Made by a program: the position numbers and the translations under genes. A DNA stretch of 30,457 nucleotides from CAIXMG01 sp964628065. GTDB taxonomy: Bacteria; Patescibacteriota; Minisyncoccia; Phycocordibacterales; UBA1006. Numbering within the stretch: the first letter of the stretch is position 1; the number at the start of each line of letters is the position of its first letter. Positions 13,699 through 20,528 of this stretch are shown here, piece after piece. The notes under the pieces are model-generated. The model searched no databases, was not told where the DNA came from, and was given only the letters and a program-made list of their open reading frames with translations. Where the stretch lies: NCBI GenBank assembly GCA_964628065.1, contig CAZVLM010000008.1, forward strand, positions 1 to 30,457, written 5' to 3'.

Positions 13699-14679
13699 AT
13701 GAAAGACTTCTCAGAAATCTTAACAGTCTACCAAGGTATTAATCCTGGTTGCGCGCTTGCCATCGTTCAGAATGGTAAATTGGCATACCAGTATTTTACG
13801 GGATATGCCGACTTGGAGCATAAAGTCTTTGTGACACCAGAAACTAATTTTAGATTGGCATCAGTCACAAAGCAATTTACTGCTGCGGGAATACTTACAT
13901 TAGTTGAATCTGGCAAGGTTTCCCTTGATGATACGATCGAAAAGTTCTTTCATGTAATTCCGCACTATGCCCGTACGATCACCATCTTCGAATTACTGTC
14001 ACATCAGTCGGGAATTTTGGATTATGAGCATGTGATGAAACATGTGCGCGGACAGATCCATGACCAAGAAGTGCTTGAATTAGAAATGAATCAGACTCAC
14101 GGCTATTTCGATCCTGGTAAAGCATATTCGTATAGCAACGGCGCGTATTGCATCCTTGAATTGATTATTGAAAAAGTTTCTGGGCAACCCTTTCATATAT
14201 TCCTTAAGGAGAATTTTTTCGATCCATTAAAAATGGATAATACTATGGTAGACATAGAAGGAGTAACGGAAGTGCCAAATCGTGCATACGGTTATTCTCG
14301 AGATGGAAACGCATGGATTCGAACCGATGAAGATAGCACAAGTGCGACAATTGGCGATGGTGGTATTTATTCTTCGATTAACGATATGGTGAAATGGAAT
14401 ACTTACCTCGATACAAAAAGCGCTGAGCCGTTGTTCAAGCGTAACGTGCTGACCGATGAAGACGGCGGAGAAACTTACTATGGTTTCGGTTATTTCCTAA
14501 AAAATCATAATGGGGAAAAGGTTCAGTATCATGGAGGATCCTCAATAGGATTCAGAACAGGGATCTACCGAATTCCAGGAAAAGATCTAGCAGTGATTTT
14601 CTTATCGAATAGGAATGAAGGAGAAGGGTCGGTTATTTGCGAGCGGATTGCATGGCTTTATGATAGTCAGACTCAGTAA
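13699..14679 (+). CDS. serine beta-lactamase-fold hydrolase (class C/PBP-like family)
   Basis: The three active-site elements of the beta-lactamase/DD-peptidase fold are intact: SxxK at Ser55-Val-Thr-Lys58 (FRLASVTKQF), YSN at 145-147 (YSYSNGAY) and His278-Gly-Gly (QYHGGSS), which replaces KTG as in class C relatives and esterases. The surrounding text (LLSHQSGILDY; GDGGIYSSINDMVKW) is typical of PF00144. These proteins hydrolyse peptides or esters, and few are true beta-lactamases. There is no signal peptide or membrane helix, so by sequence it is cytoplasmic, which is odd for the family. It lies 4 bases after the preceding gene. Its last 47 bases overlap the end of the convergent peptidase gene. 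Confidence 0.9.
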   Translation: MKDFSEILTVYQGINPGCALAIVQNGKLAYQYFTGYADLEHKVFVTPETNFRLASVTKQFTAAGILTLVESGKVSLDDTIEKFFHVIPHYARTITIFELLSHQSGILDYEHVMKHVRGQIHDQEVLELEMNQTHGYFDPGKAYSYSNGAYCILELIIEKVSGQPFHIFLKENFFDPLKMDNTMVDIEGVTEVPNRAYGYSRDGNAWIRTDEDSTSATIGDGGIYSSINDMVKWNTYLDTKSAEPLFKRNVLTDEDGGETYYGFGYFLKNHNGEKVQYHGGSSIGFRTGIYRIPGKDLAVIFLSNRNEGEGSVICERIAWLYDSQTQ

Positions 14680-15190
14680 TGCCTTGCTGTTCAGAAGATT
14701 GCTTAATATCGCTCCACGCAGGAATGTAATGTTTGAGTAAGTATCTTTTATAATGAGCACCGAATCCTTCAAGCGAAGAGAATTTTTTAAACGTCTGAAA
14801 AAGCTCCTTGGCGAATCCGTTGTTGCAGGCCAACGCGTTCACTCTTCGCTCTACGAAGAACCTGAATTTCAAATTAAAAATATATTTTACGAAAAATAAG
14901 ACTAACTCCTTGTTTGTCATGGTTTCATATTCAACAATGTGGGCAAGTTCGTGACCGATCCAGCCAATCAGATCATCTTGCGATAGTTGGGACAGGGCAT
15001 GACTTTTGCTGGTGTTAACAACAACGATATAAGTCCTCTTCTTATTAAAAAACGAACTGAAAATAACAGTGGCGCGCATGGTGAAAAATAACTCCTTTCG
15101 AAACGTTAAAATAATGTTTGCATGCTGGAGCGATGCATATCTACTTTTGGCTTCGATGAATGCATTTTTAATCGGTTCACTATTGAGCAT
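14633..15190 (-). CDS. HExxH zinc metallopeptidase-like protein
   Basis: HELAH at 80-84 (IGWIGHELAHIVEYET) gives two zinc ligands and the catalytic Glu81; Glu114 in VERRVNALAC is a likely third ligand by the pattern of gluzincins. No clear signal peptide. A hydrophobic patch (VLFFVKYIFNLKF, about 97-109) might touch the membrane. The start ATG lies within the end of the SET-domain gene (11-base overlap), so translation is probably coupled. The 3' end overlaps the beta-lactamase-fold gene by 47 bases tail to tail, both frames being intact. Substrate unknown. Confidence 0.75.
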   Translation of the reverse strand: MLNSEPIKNAFIEAKSRYASLQHANIILTFRKELFFTMRATVIFSSFFNKKRTYIVVVNTSKSHALSQLSQDDLIGWIGHELAHIVEYETMTNKELVLFFVKYIFNLKFRFFVERRVNALACNNGFAKELFQTFKKFSSLEGFGAHYKRYLLKHYIPAWSDIKQSSEQQGITESDYHKAMQSARK

Positions 15191-15581
15191 AATAAGATTC
15201 TTTAGACTCCTCAGGTTCTTCTAATAAGTTATAGTCGATAGTAATTTCTTCTCCAGCTAAAATATCTCTGATTGCGAAAAATCGATACCCTGTTTCTTCA
15301 CTGTATGCCCCTCGAGGTTCAGTGTTAGGCTGAGAAGAATGATTCATGTACCATCCCAGAGGTAAGTACCCGAAATCAGGCGGACAAATCATCATGTCTC
15401 CTCGATCTGCACAATATTCCCTAAATAATTCGGGGACGGATTCTTTTTTAAGAAATCGACGAGGATTATTATCAGCAAACACTCTCATAGGAGTATCTTT
15501 TTTAATATCGTGAACCGCGAAAACGCCTACTCCATGACTGCTTGGTTTTAATATAAATGAAAATTCGTCAGTCTTATTCAT
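15180..15581 (-). CDS. SET-domain protein methyltransferase-like protein
   Basis: A compact SET domain (133 aa): GVGVFAVHDIKKDT at the front (SAM-side strand), NHSSQPN at 80-86 (the knot-forming NHSxxPN motif) and AGEEITIDYN around 110-118 with the catalytic Tyr117. All SET hallmarks are present. Small bacterial SET proteins transfer methyl from SAM to protein lysines; the target here is unknown. A coupled HExxH protein follows (11-base overlap). ATG at 15581 sits 6 bases after TGA-TACACT, so the transcript should be leaderless. Confidence 0.88.
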   Translation of the reverse strand: MNKTDEFSFILKPSSHGVGVFAVHDIKKDTPMRVFADNNPRRFLKKESVPELFREYCADRGDMMICPPDFGYLPLGWYMNHSSQPNTEPRGAYSEETGYRFFAIRDILAGEEITIDYNLLEEPEESKESYYAQ

Positions 15582-15587
15582 GGGGAT

Positions 15588-15596
15588 AGTGTATCA
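15588..15596 (-). promoter_or_regulatory. extended -10 element, leaderless start
   Basis: TGA-TACACT on the minus strand, then 6 bases to the SET gene ATG at 15581. The hexamer matches the one in front of the glycosyltransferase gene. Confidence 0.65.
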
Positions 15597-15612
15597 CAAT
15601 GGTGAGTTGCGC

Positions 15613-16863
15613 TTAGTGCTTATGTCGAGACTTCTTTTGATGATGCCCCGGAACCTTCTTCCAGATCGCCGGCAATGGGTGTCCGAGCATAATGATGTAA
15701 ACGACAATATTAGTAAGGATGATGATTCCTCCGACTGCAATAGACCAGCCTGCCCCTACGGTAGAATAAAGAATTCCTGCAATAATCGGTCCGACCGTCC
15801 AGCCGAGGTCGCTCCAGACTTCCGTCATACCGGTGATAAGTCCATAGTGATTTTTATCCGTATCAATTGAGTACAGCCATGCCCACAGAGAAAGTTCTGC
15901 GAGTTCGTCACCAGCTGTTGCAATGAAGCCAAGGAGAAGGAACATAAATCCGAAGTTTGATCCCAGAAGAATTCCTGCGACGGCGAAAACAATCATACCA
16001 ACAAGAATAAGAAGCTTCTTGTTGAATGAGTCAACGATATGTCCAATAAAGAACCCAAGAATAACCACAGAGAAGTCAAAGATGCCCAATCCTAGGCCAA
16101 GTACTCCATTCTTTACTTGATCAGCAATTAAGAGGGGAATAACAAACCAGATGATGGCGTAGAACGTCGAAGCAGTGAAGCTTGTGATCATAATCAAATA
16201 GCTTGCAGGTTTAAGCTTTCGCATCGCGACAATAGATTCCTTCCAGAAGCTAAGATGTACCTTTTTACCGTGAGTTTTCGGGGCGTCGATGGTCTGTTGA
16301 GCATCTCTTGGGGCGGCGAGAATTGCGAACAGTGTTGCCATAAATACAAGAATAAGTGCCCCAGCGATCGCTTTGGGTGTCCATGAAACAGCAAATGTCA
16401 CAACGATGCTTGCCAATACAATTCCAATCGATGCAAATACTTCTTTTGCTGAGATAAGTTTTCCAACAGTTTTGTCACTTGCTTGTCCTAATACGTAGGC
16501 ATTGATACCAGGACTAAAGAATTGCCACCCAAGAATACTTATTAATAAGGAGATAAGGTAAGTTGTCTTTGTGAGCCCAAAAAGAAAGCATGCAGCTGCT
16601 GCAATAAAGAAAACTGTCGTTACAGCAAGCATTTTCTTGTATCCGAACTTGTCAGTAAGATATCCTGACGGCACATCAAGGCATAACTGGATAAACGCTG
16701 AGCCTCCGATGAGCAATCCGACGACCCAGACAGGGAATACTTGCGACCCAAGTGGTGAAAGTAGGGTGTAATGTAGTCCTGCTGCTAACTTAAACAGAAT
16801 AAGAAATAGCCAGAACGGCGAGAGTTTCAACATGATCGAGCGGAATGAAGATAAAGATTTCAT
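15613..16863 (-). CDS. MFS transporter, 12 helices
   Basis: A 416-aa major facilitator with the loop 2-3 signature SGYLTDKFGYKKML (about residues 65-80), a central basic loop near 190-212 (PKTHGKKVHLSF) and the C-terminal tail KKSRHKH, His/Lys-rich. Helix 2 begins VVGLLIGGSAFIQLCLDVPSG, as in multidrug or sugar MFS members. Substrate unknown; different from the spinster-like gene at 8501. ATG at 16863 is 6 bases after TGA-TAAGAT (leaderless). Confidence 0.85.
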   Translation of the reverse strand: MKSLSSFRSIMLKLSPFWLFLILFKLAAGLHYTLLSPLGSQVFPVWVVGLLIGGSAFIQLCLDVPSGYLTDKFGYKKMLAVTTVFFIAAAACFLFGLTKTTYLISLLISILGWQFFSPGINAYVLGQASDKTVGKLISAKEVFASIGIVLASIVVTFAVSWTPKAIAGALILVFMATLFAILAAPRDAQQTIDAPKTHGKKVHLSFWKESIVAMRKLKPASYLIMITSFTASTFYAIIWFVIPLLIADQVKNGVLGLGLGIFDFSVVILGFFIGHIVDSFNKKLLILVGMIVFAVAGILLGSNFGFMFLLLGFIATAGDELAELSLWAWLYSIDTDKNHYGLITGMTEVWSDLGWTVGPIIAGILYSTVGAGWSIAVGGIIILTNIVVYIIMLGHPLPAIWKKVPGHHQKKSRHKH

Positions 16864-16869
16864 AAAGTA

Positions 16870-16878
16870 ATCTTATCA
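16870..16878 (-). promoter_or_regulatory. extended -10 element, leaderless start
   Basis: TGA-TAAGAT on the minus strand, then 6 bases to the ATG at 16863. Confidence 0.65.
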
Positions 16879-16895
16879 TAATTCGACAAATTACC

Positions 16896-16972
16896 CTTAT
16901 AGAATAAGTATGGTAGGACATTGATAAAATAAGGCTATTTTAGAAAACCCTTATAAAATAAGGCTTATTTAG
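16896..16972. repeat. cluster of CTTAT-N3-ATAAG palindromes between divergent genes
   Basis: CTTAT-AGA-ATAAG (16896-16908) and CTTAT-AAA-ATAAG (16950-16962) are perfect dyads, with a half-conserved TTGAT-AAA-ATAAG (16921-16933) between them; centres are 25 and 29 bases apart. A 20-base near-direct repeat (16924-16943 and 16953-16972) overlaps them. This looks like a multi-site operator for the MFS gene, the glucosaminidase-like gene, or both. Confidence 0.5.
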
Positions 16973-16997
16973 GAATATTTATTAAAATACCACACAA

Positions 16998-17031
16998 AAA
17001 GCTTGACAGCAAGCTTTGGATATGCTAGACT
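16998..17031 (+). promoter_or_regulatory. promoter with dyad over the -35
   Basis: TTGACA (17003-17008), 17-bp spacer, TGC-TAGACT (-10 at 17026-17031). AAAGCTTG-ACAG-CAAGCTTT (16998-17017) is a perfect 8-4-8 inverted repeat centred on the -35, an operator-like position. Confidence 0.75.
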
Positions 17032-17037
17032 ATAAGC

Positions 17038-17139
17038 AGTCCTGAAGTTCAGGTCATTTTTATTCCCCTGGTTTTGAATTCATTCAGAATCTTCGGAATC
17101 ATTCCTACCGCGACGTTTGATGGAGCGAAACCATCACTT
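17038..17139 (+). other. structured 5' leader of the glucosaminidase-like gene
   Basis: About 100 bases between the predicted transcription start and the ATG at 17140, with small perfect hairpins: CCTGAA-G-TTCAGG (17041-17053), GGAAT-C-ATTCC, and TGATGG-AGCGAAA-CCATCA just before the ATG. The frame is open through part of it from a TTG at 17074. No known riboswitch class recognised. Confidence 0.4.
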
Positions 17140-17772
17140 ATGTCCAAAAATTTCAACATCTTTCGTCAGATGGCGCTTGGGTACATCCTCATTGTCGGTC
17201 TGTCAATCGGTTTAATAACCCCGATTGTACAAGCAGAGGCGCCAACTGGCAGTTCATATAACACATCGATTGAGTCTGTTCTCGTAGACGGCCTAACTCA
17301 GGCTGAGCGAGCGGCAAAAATCGATAAGTTCTTTACAGATCGAGGAAACCTTCCCCTTGCAGGGTACGGGATGACATTCGTCACTCTTGCCGATAAATAC
17401 AAGGTGGACTGGAAACTTGCTCCAACCCTTTCTTATTTGGAATCTACTGCTGGAAAGCAGGAGTGTCCTCCTAAGAATGGAGTAAAGACATATAATGCCT
17501 TCGGTTACCGAGGGTGTAATACCATCTTTAAGAGTTATGAAGACGCAATTGATACGGTAACTCGTAACATTGCAGGAGAGATTGCAAGTACGGCCAAGTA
17601 TTACAAGGATAAGACCACAGTAGAGAAAATTGAAGCTTATAATCCTAAGGAATACAATCCGAACTACCAGGGACTTGCAAAATACGTAATGAATAAGATC
17701 GCAACTACGAATACCGAAATGATTGCATCGAATGCAACAGCGAGCCACAAAGAGCTTGCGATGAATAAGTAA
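17140..17772 (+). CDS. secreted glucosaminidase/lysozyme-like cell wall hydrolase
   Basis: From the ATG at 17140 the protein starts MSKNFNIFRQ, a hydrophobic signal core (about 13-30), then QAEA-PTG, a good signal peptidase site near residue 34. The mature domain contains DKYKVDWKLAPTLSYLES (Glu101 as likely catalytic acid), TYNAFGYRG and FKSYEDAIDTVTRNI, the pattern of glucosaminidase (PF01832-like) and lysozyme-like wall hydrolases, where E..(S)..N.FG and a Ser-Tyr-AI helix are typical. It probably cuts peptidoglycan during growth or host contact. A TTG at 17074 would add 22 residues before the signal peptide and is less likely. Strong promoter with dyad and long structured leader suggest regulated expression. 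Confidence 0.72.
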   Translation: MSKNFNIFRQMALGYILIVGLSIGLITPIVQAEAPTGSSYNTSIESVLVDGLTQAERAAKIDKFFTDRGNLPLAGYGMTFVTLADKYKVDWKLAPTLSYLESTAGKQECPPKNGVKTYNAFGYRGCNTIFKSYEDAIDTVTRNIAGEIASTAKYYKDKTTVEKIEAYNPKEYNPNYQGLAKYVMNKIATTNTEMIASNATASHKELAMNK

Positions 17773-17783
17773 TTACTCAAAAG

Positions 17784-17806
17784 ACTCCCTACAAGGGGAG
17801 TTTTTT
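17784..17806 (+). terminator. rho-independent terminator
   Basis: ACTCCC (17784-17789) and GGGAGT (17796-17801), then TTTTT. Confidence 0.88.
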
Positions 17807-17810
17807 GCTG

Positions 17811-17838
17811 CAAAAAATTTCCCCCGGTATTCTGGGGG
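17811..17838 (-). terminator. rho-independent terminator of the minus-strand gene
   Basis: CCCCC (17821-17825) and GGGGG (17834-17838); on the minus strand the stem is followed by AAATTTTTT. Confidence 0.82.
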
Positions 17839-17860
17839 AAAGAAGTTTGATGATGTAGTT

Positions 17861-18358
17861 TTACAGTTCGTAGTAAGGTAGGTCCTTGGTTAGGTCTTCA
17901 TGGTGTTGCCTTGAATCCCTATCGTGGTCTACCTTGTGGATGAGAATTAGTTCTTCATCTGAAGGTTTCTTGCTGAACTCAGTGTTAGGTTCACGCCGTT
18001 TGAATCTTGGTATAGGCTTTTGCCGTTCTACTTCCTTTTTTTCAGTTTCTTTCGCGTGCTTCCTTACTTCTTCTTGTTTTTTAAAAAGTGTTCGATGGGT
18101 CGTAACGAGCCATAACCAATCTTTTCTCCCGGTAGTCGTATTTTCAAACGTGTTTGGAAACTGATTATTTACTAAAGTTTTCCAGGGAACTCTTTGGTGG
18201 GCAGGAAATCGTTGCTCCAAGGCATATTTGTTGGCAATATCGCCATAACGTCGTTCAAAATCCGGTACACGAGAAATCAGTCCGTGGTACTTTTTCAAGT
18301 CTATTTCACTGTCATCTTCGGTTTTCATAATGAACATTTTCGTTAACAATAATTTCAT
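17861..18358 (-). CDS. hypothetical basic protein, 165 aa
   Basis: Not recognised. Residues 20-80 hold a folded-looking part (YHGLISRVPDFERRYGDI, then PAHQRVPWKTLVNNQFP, then KDWLWLVTTHRTLF), and the rest is a charged tail rich in Lys, Glu and Arg with RFKRREPNTEF and HDRDSRQHHEDL. No membrane segment. The start at 18358 is chosen because the strong promoter's -10 (GATACT) ends 5 bases before it; a later Met at 18328 is possible. Expected cytoplasmic; basic tails of this kind often contact nucleic acid, but nothing specific shows this. Confidence 0.65.
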   Translation of the reverse strand: MKLLLTKMFIMKTEDDSEIDLKKYHGLISRVPDFERRYGDIANKYALEQRFPAHQRVPWKTLVNNQFPNTFENTTTGRKDWLWLVTTHRTLFKKQEEVRKHAKETEKKEVERQKPIPRFKRREPNTEFSKKPSDEELILIHKVDHDRDSRQHHEDLTKDLPYYEL

Positions 18359-18363
18359 AACCA

Positions 18364-18392
18364 AGTATCGCCTTTAACGAAAACTAAGTCAA
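18364..18392 (-). promoter_or_regulatory. promoter, leaderless start
   Basis: Minus strand: TTGACT (18392-18387), 17-bp spacer, GATACT (18369-18364), 5 bases to the ATG at 18358. Confidence 0.72.
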
Positions 18393-18422
18393 GAAAACCG
18401 ATTTTTTGGCAATAAAAAGGTG

Positions 18423-18451
18423 TGGTATACTAAGCATGGAAGCGCGAAGGA
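18423..18451 (+). promoter_or_regulatory. hpf -10 element and Shine-Dalgarno
   Basis: TGG-TATACT (-10 at 18426-18431) gives a transcript starting near 18438. AAGGA (18447-18451) lies 9 bases before the ATG at 18461. One of the few units with a real leader and a ribosome binding site. Confidence 0.6.
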
Positions 18452-18460
18452 TAACCAATC

Positions 18461-18847
18461 ATGCTTCCTATCACTATGAATATTACGATCAAAGGACTAC
18501 ATATGCCACTAACGGATGCCTTGAAAGAGTATACCAATGATAAGTTAAGCTCACTTGAAAAATTCATTCACGAGAATGCATACGTGCATGCCGAAATCGG
18601 AAAGACTTCTAATCACCACAAGGCAGGACCAGATCTTTTTACCGCAGAAATCACTGTTGACACGAATGGACAAACTTATTACGTAGAAGCTTCTGGTGAA
18701 GATCTTTATAGTGCAATTGATCAGGCAGCAGGCGAAATTCTAGAAATGATCAAGCAAGGCCGAGGCAAGCGACAGACGCTTCTTAGAAAAGGACGAGGAT
18801 TATTAAAACAACTAACACGAAAAGGATTTTATGGATGGAACAAGTAA
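18461..18847 (+). CDS. hpf: ribosome hibernation promoting factor, short form (HPF/RaiA family)
   Basis: The sequence MNITIKGLHMPLTDALKEYTNDKL, followed by LEKFI, HAEIGKTSNHHKAGPDLFTAEITV and YYVEASGEDLYSAIDQAAGEIL, is the full S30AE domain. It binds the 30S decoding centre and silences or dimerises ribosomes under stress. The tail KQGRGKRQTLLRKGRGLLKQL is strongly basic. It lacks the C-terminal dimerisation domain of long HPF (128 aa). The family usually starts at the second Met (18476), but the AAGGA box favours 18461; both are possible. The next gene starts inside its last 17 bases, indicating coupled translation with the FKBP protein. Confidence 0.92.
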   Translation: MLPITMNITIKGLHMPLTDALKEYTNDKLSSLEKFIHENAYVHAEIGKTSNHHKAGPDLFTAEITVDTNGQTYYVEASGEDLYSAIDQAAGEILEMIKQGRGKRQTLLRKGRGLLKQLTRKGFYGWNK

Positions 18848-19355
18848 ATTAAGAAACACTTTAATTATTATAGGATTGGCAGTAGTTATTATTGCCGTAG
18901 GACTTATCCTGCGAAATAATGCAACAAAGGATGATGCTCCGTTGCCAGTAGCGACAACTTCTGATACTGTGGAGCCGGTACAGACCGTATCAACTAATCA
19001 GCCAAAAACTATGGAATCAACAACAATCACCACAACATCAGGACTTCAGTATAAAATTATCAAAGAGGGAACCGGAGCAAAGCCAACCGCAACTTCTACC
19101 GTAAAAGTTCACTATGAAGGACGCCTTACCGATGGAACCGTATTCGATAGTTCTTACAAGCGAGGAGAACCGATCGAATTTCCACTTAACGGAGTTATCA
19201 AAGGATGGACCGAAGGTCTCCAGCTTATGACCGTAGGATCTAAGTACGAATTCACTATCCCTTCAAGCCTTGCGTACGGACCGCAGGGAATTCCCGGAGC
19301 CATTCCTCCAAATGCAACACTTATCTTTGATGTAGAACTTCTCGGAATTAAATAA
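18831..19355 (+). CDS. membrane-anchored FKBP-type peptidyl-prolyl isomerase
   Basis: A membrane helix at residues 10-27, a Thr/Pro/Val linker (33-66) and an FKBP domain (71-174) with VKVHYEGRLTDGTVFDSS, VIKGWTEGLQLM and AYG...IPPNATLIFDVELL. The FKBP core residues (Tyr95, Phe105, Asp106, Val122, Ile123, Trp126, Tyr149, Phe166) are in place. It should catalyse proline isomerisation in secreted or membrane proteins on the outer face of the membrane. Overlaps hpf by 17 bases, so the same mRNA carries a ribosome factor and a folding enzyme. Confidence 0.92.
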   Translation: MDGTSKLRNTLIIIGLAVVIIAVGLILRNNATKDDAPLPVATTSDTVEPVQTVSTNQPKTMESTTITTTSGLQYKIIKEGTGAKPTATSTVKVHYEGRLTDGTVFDSSYKRGEPIEFPLNGVIKGWTEGLQLMTVGSKYEFTIPSSLAYGPQGIPGAIPPNATLIFDVELLGIK

Positions 19356-19370
19356 TCAGATTAAGTTAAG

Positions 19371-19482
19371 CAAAAACACCTCTGGCGCAGGAGATGCTTA
19401 GAAATTTTTTGAGACCCCATGCGATTCATAGAGCGGGGAAGCTCAAAAAATTTGTAAGCGCTCCAAGGCGGAGGTGTTTTTG
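19371..19482. other. 112-nt nested hairpin: elaborate bidirectional terminator or ncRNA/mobile hairpin
   Basis: Four nested helices: CAAAAACACCTC (19371-19382) with GAGGTGTTTTTG (19471-19482), 12 bp; GGAG-AT-GCTTA (19390-19400) with TAAGC-G-CTCC (19455-19464), 9 bp; AAATTTTTTGAG (19402-19413) with CTCAAAAAATTT (19442-19453), 12 bp; CCCC with GGGG (19415-19418/19435-19438). It lies between the convergent FKBP and fmt genes and would end both transcripts, but a plain terminator needs only the outer helix. Confidence 0.7.
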
Positions 19483-19492
19483 TTTTGCGAAA

Positions 19493-20338
19493 TTAGTTAA
19501 GTGTAATTTCCTTCTTTCCTTCAGGGGTAATTCTCTCAATAACAAACTTATTATTTTCAAAGCGAGCCTTCGTTATTTTTACTCGCTTACCATCCTGATC
19601 CAAATAATAAATCCCTGGCCAACCATAGTAGGCTCGATACTTATTCCATAACTCTTGTGGAGCATCATTTATTGGATCTACTAATCCATCCTGCTTCTTT
19701 GTTTTTCCGCAATGAGTCATGTGTTCCTCATCTTGTTCTTTTCCTTCATAGTCATGTTCATTGATTAAGGAGACAAGAAGATCAGCCCCCATAGGAATAA
19801 GTCGATTGCGCAGTTCCTCATGAGTTTCGTTGGAATCAATAAAAGTTCGCTGTTCTCGGATGACTGGTCCCGCATCAAGTTTATAAACCATCTTTTGGAT
19901 GGATACTCCTGTTTCAAGGTCTCCGTGCAGAATTGCGGCCTCAACAGGGGATGCGCCTCGCCAGCGTGGCAATAATGAATAGTGAATATTTAATGTTCCA
20001 AGTTTTGGCAGATCAATGACTTCTTGAGAAAGAATTTTTCCGTATGCCACCACTATGAACAAATCGGGTACGGAACCCTCTCCACGAAGTGGAGAGGGTG
20101 ATTCGCGCAGCGAATCGGGTGAGGACTTGTCGGGTTGTATGTATGGAATATTATTCTCCATAGCCCACACTTTTACCGGCGGAGGCGTCATCACAAAATG
20201 ACGTCCCACCGGCCGATCGGGTCCTGTGACAATCAGGCTTGGAATCAATCCGTTTTCCTTCAGAATTTCAAGCGTCTTGCTCGCAACATCAGGCGTACCA
20301 AAGAAGACAAAGTTGAGTTTTTTTGGATCAGTTTGCAT
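19493..20338 (-). CDS. fmt: methionyl-tRNA formyltransferase
   Basis: Transfers a formyl group from 10-formyl-THF to initiator Met-tRNA. The N-terminal fold starts NFVFFGTPDVASKTLE. Catalytic residues are Asn117, His119 and Asp155 (TLNIHYSLLPRWRGASPVEAAI; LDAGP), which match E. coli Asn108, His110 and Asp146 with a constant offset of 9. The C-terminal domain is shortened (281 aa against about 315). Residues about 72-89 (SPDSLRESPSPLRGEGS) are encoded by a palindromic repeat inserted in frame, in the surface loop before VPDLFIVVAYG. The ATG at 20338 is 6 bases after TACAAT (leaderless); a TTG at 20359 is rejected. Pairs functionally with peptide deformylase at 20890. Confidence 0.94.
   Translation of the reverse strand: MQTDPKKLNFVFFGTPDVASKTLEILKENGLIPSLIVTGPDRPVGRHFVMTPPPVKVWAMENNIPYIQPDKSSPDSLRESPSPLRGEGSVPDLFIVVAYGKILSQEVIDLPKLGTLNIHYSLLPRWRGASPVEAAILHGDLETGVSIQKMVYKLDAGPVIREQRTFIDSNETHEELRNRLIPMGADLLVSLINEHDYEGKEQDEEHMTHCGKTKKQDGLVDPINDAPQELWNKYRAYYGWPGIYYLDQDGKRVKITKARFENNKFVIERITPEGKKEITLN
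20076..20124 (-). repeat. palindromic repeat family 1, copy A, inside the fmt coding region
   Basis: Plus-strand reading: CCCTCTCCAC-GAA-GTGGAGAGGG (20076-20098), TG, ATTCGC-GCA-GCGAAT (20101-20115), CGGGTGAGG. Two adjacent hairpins followed by a conserved tail. Same layout as the copies at 27780-27829 and 28089-28138, with compensatory changes in the stems. Listed on the strand of the host gene. Confidence 0.85.
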
Positions 20339-20525
20339 ATAAGTATTGTACAGGAACAATCACCTTATAANNNNNNNNNNNNNNNNNNNNNNNNNNNNNN
20401 NNNNNNNNNNNNNNNNNNNNNNNNNNNNNNNNNNNNNNNNNNNNNNNNNNNNNNNNNNNNNNNNNNNNNNAGTTTTTTTGGATCAGTTTGCATATAAGTA
20501 TTGTACAGGAACAATCACCTTATAA
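20316..20525. other. assembly gap with duplicated 55-base flanks
   Basis: 100 N at 20371-20470. The 55 bases just before the gap (20316-20370) are identical to the 55 just after it (20471-20525). Exactly 55 bases is a common assembler k-mer length, so the two contigs very likely overlap and the real sequence runs straight from 20370 to 20526. Confidence 0.9.
20345..20350 (-). promoter_or_regulatory. fmt: -10 element, leaderless start of fmt
   Basis: TACAAT on the minus strand, 6 bases before the ATG at 20338. Confidence 0.65.
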
Positions 20526-20528
20526 TAA

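Noticed and set aside
16896..16972. CRISPR-like repeats in the AT-rich intergenic region
   Set aside because: Only two or three short palindromic units of unequal spacing, no spacer-length regularity and no cas genes; better explained as operator sites.
20135..20497. Open frame running across the N gap
   Set aside because: It is antisense to fmt and includes undefined bases in a probable assembly artefact.
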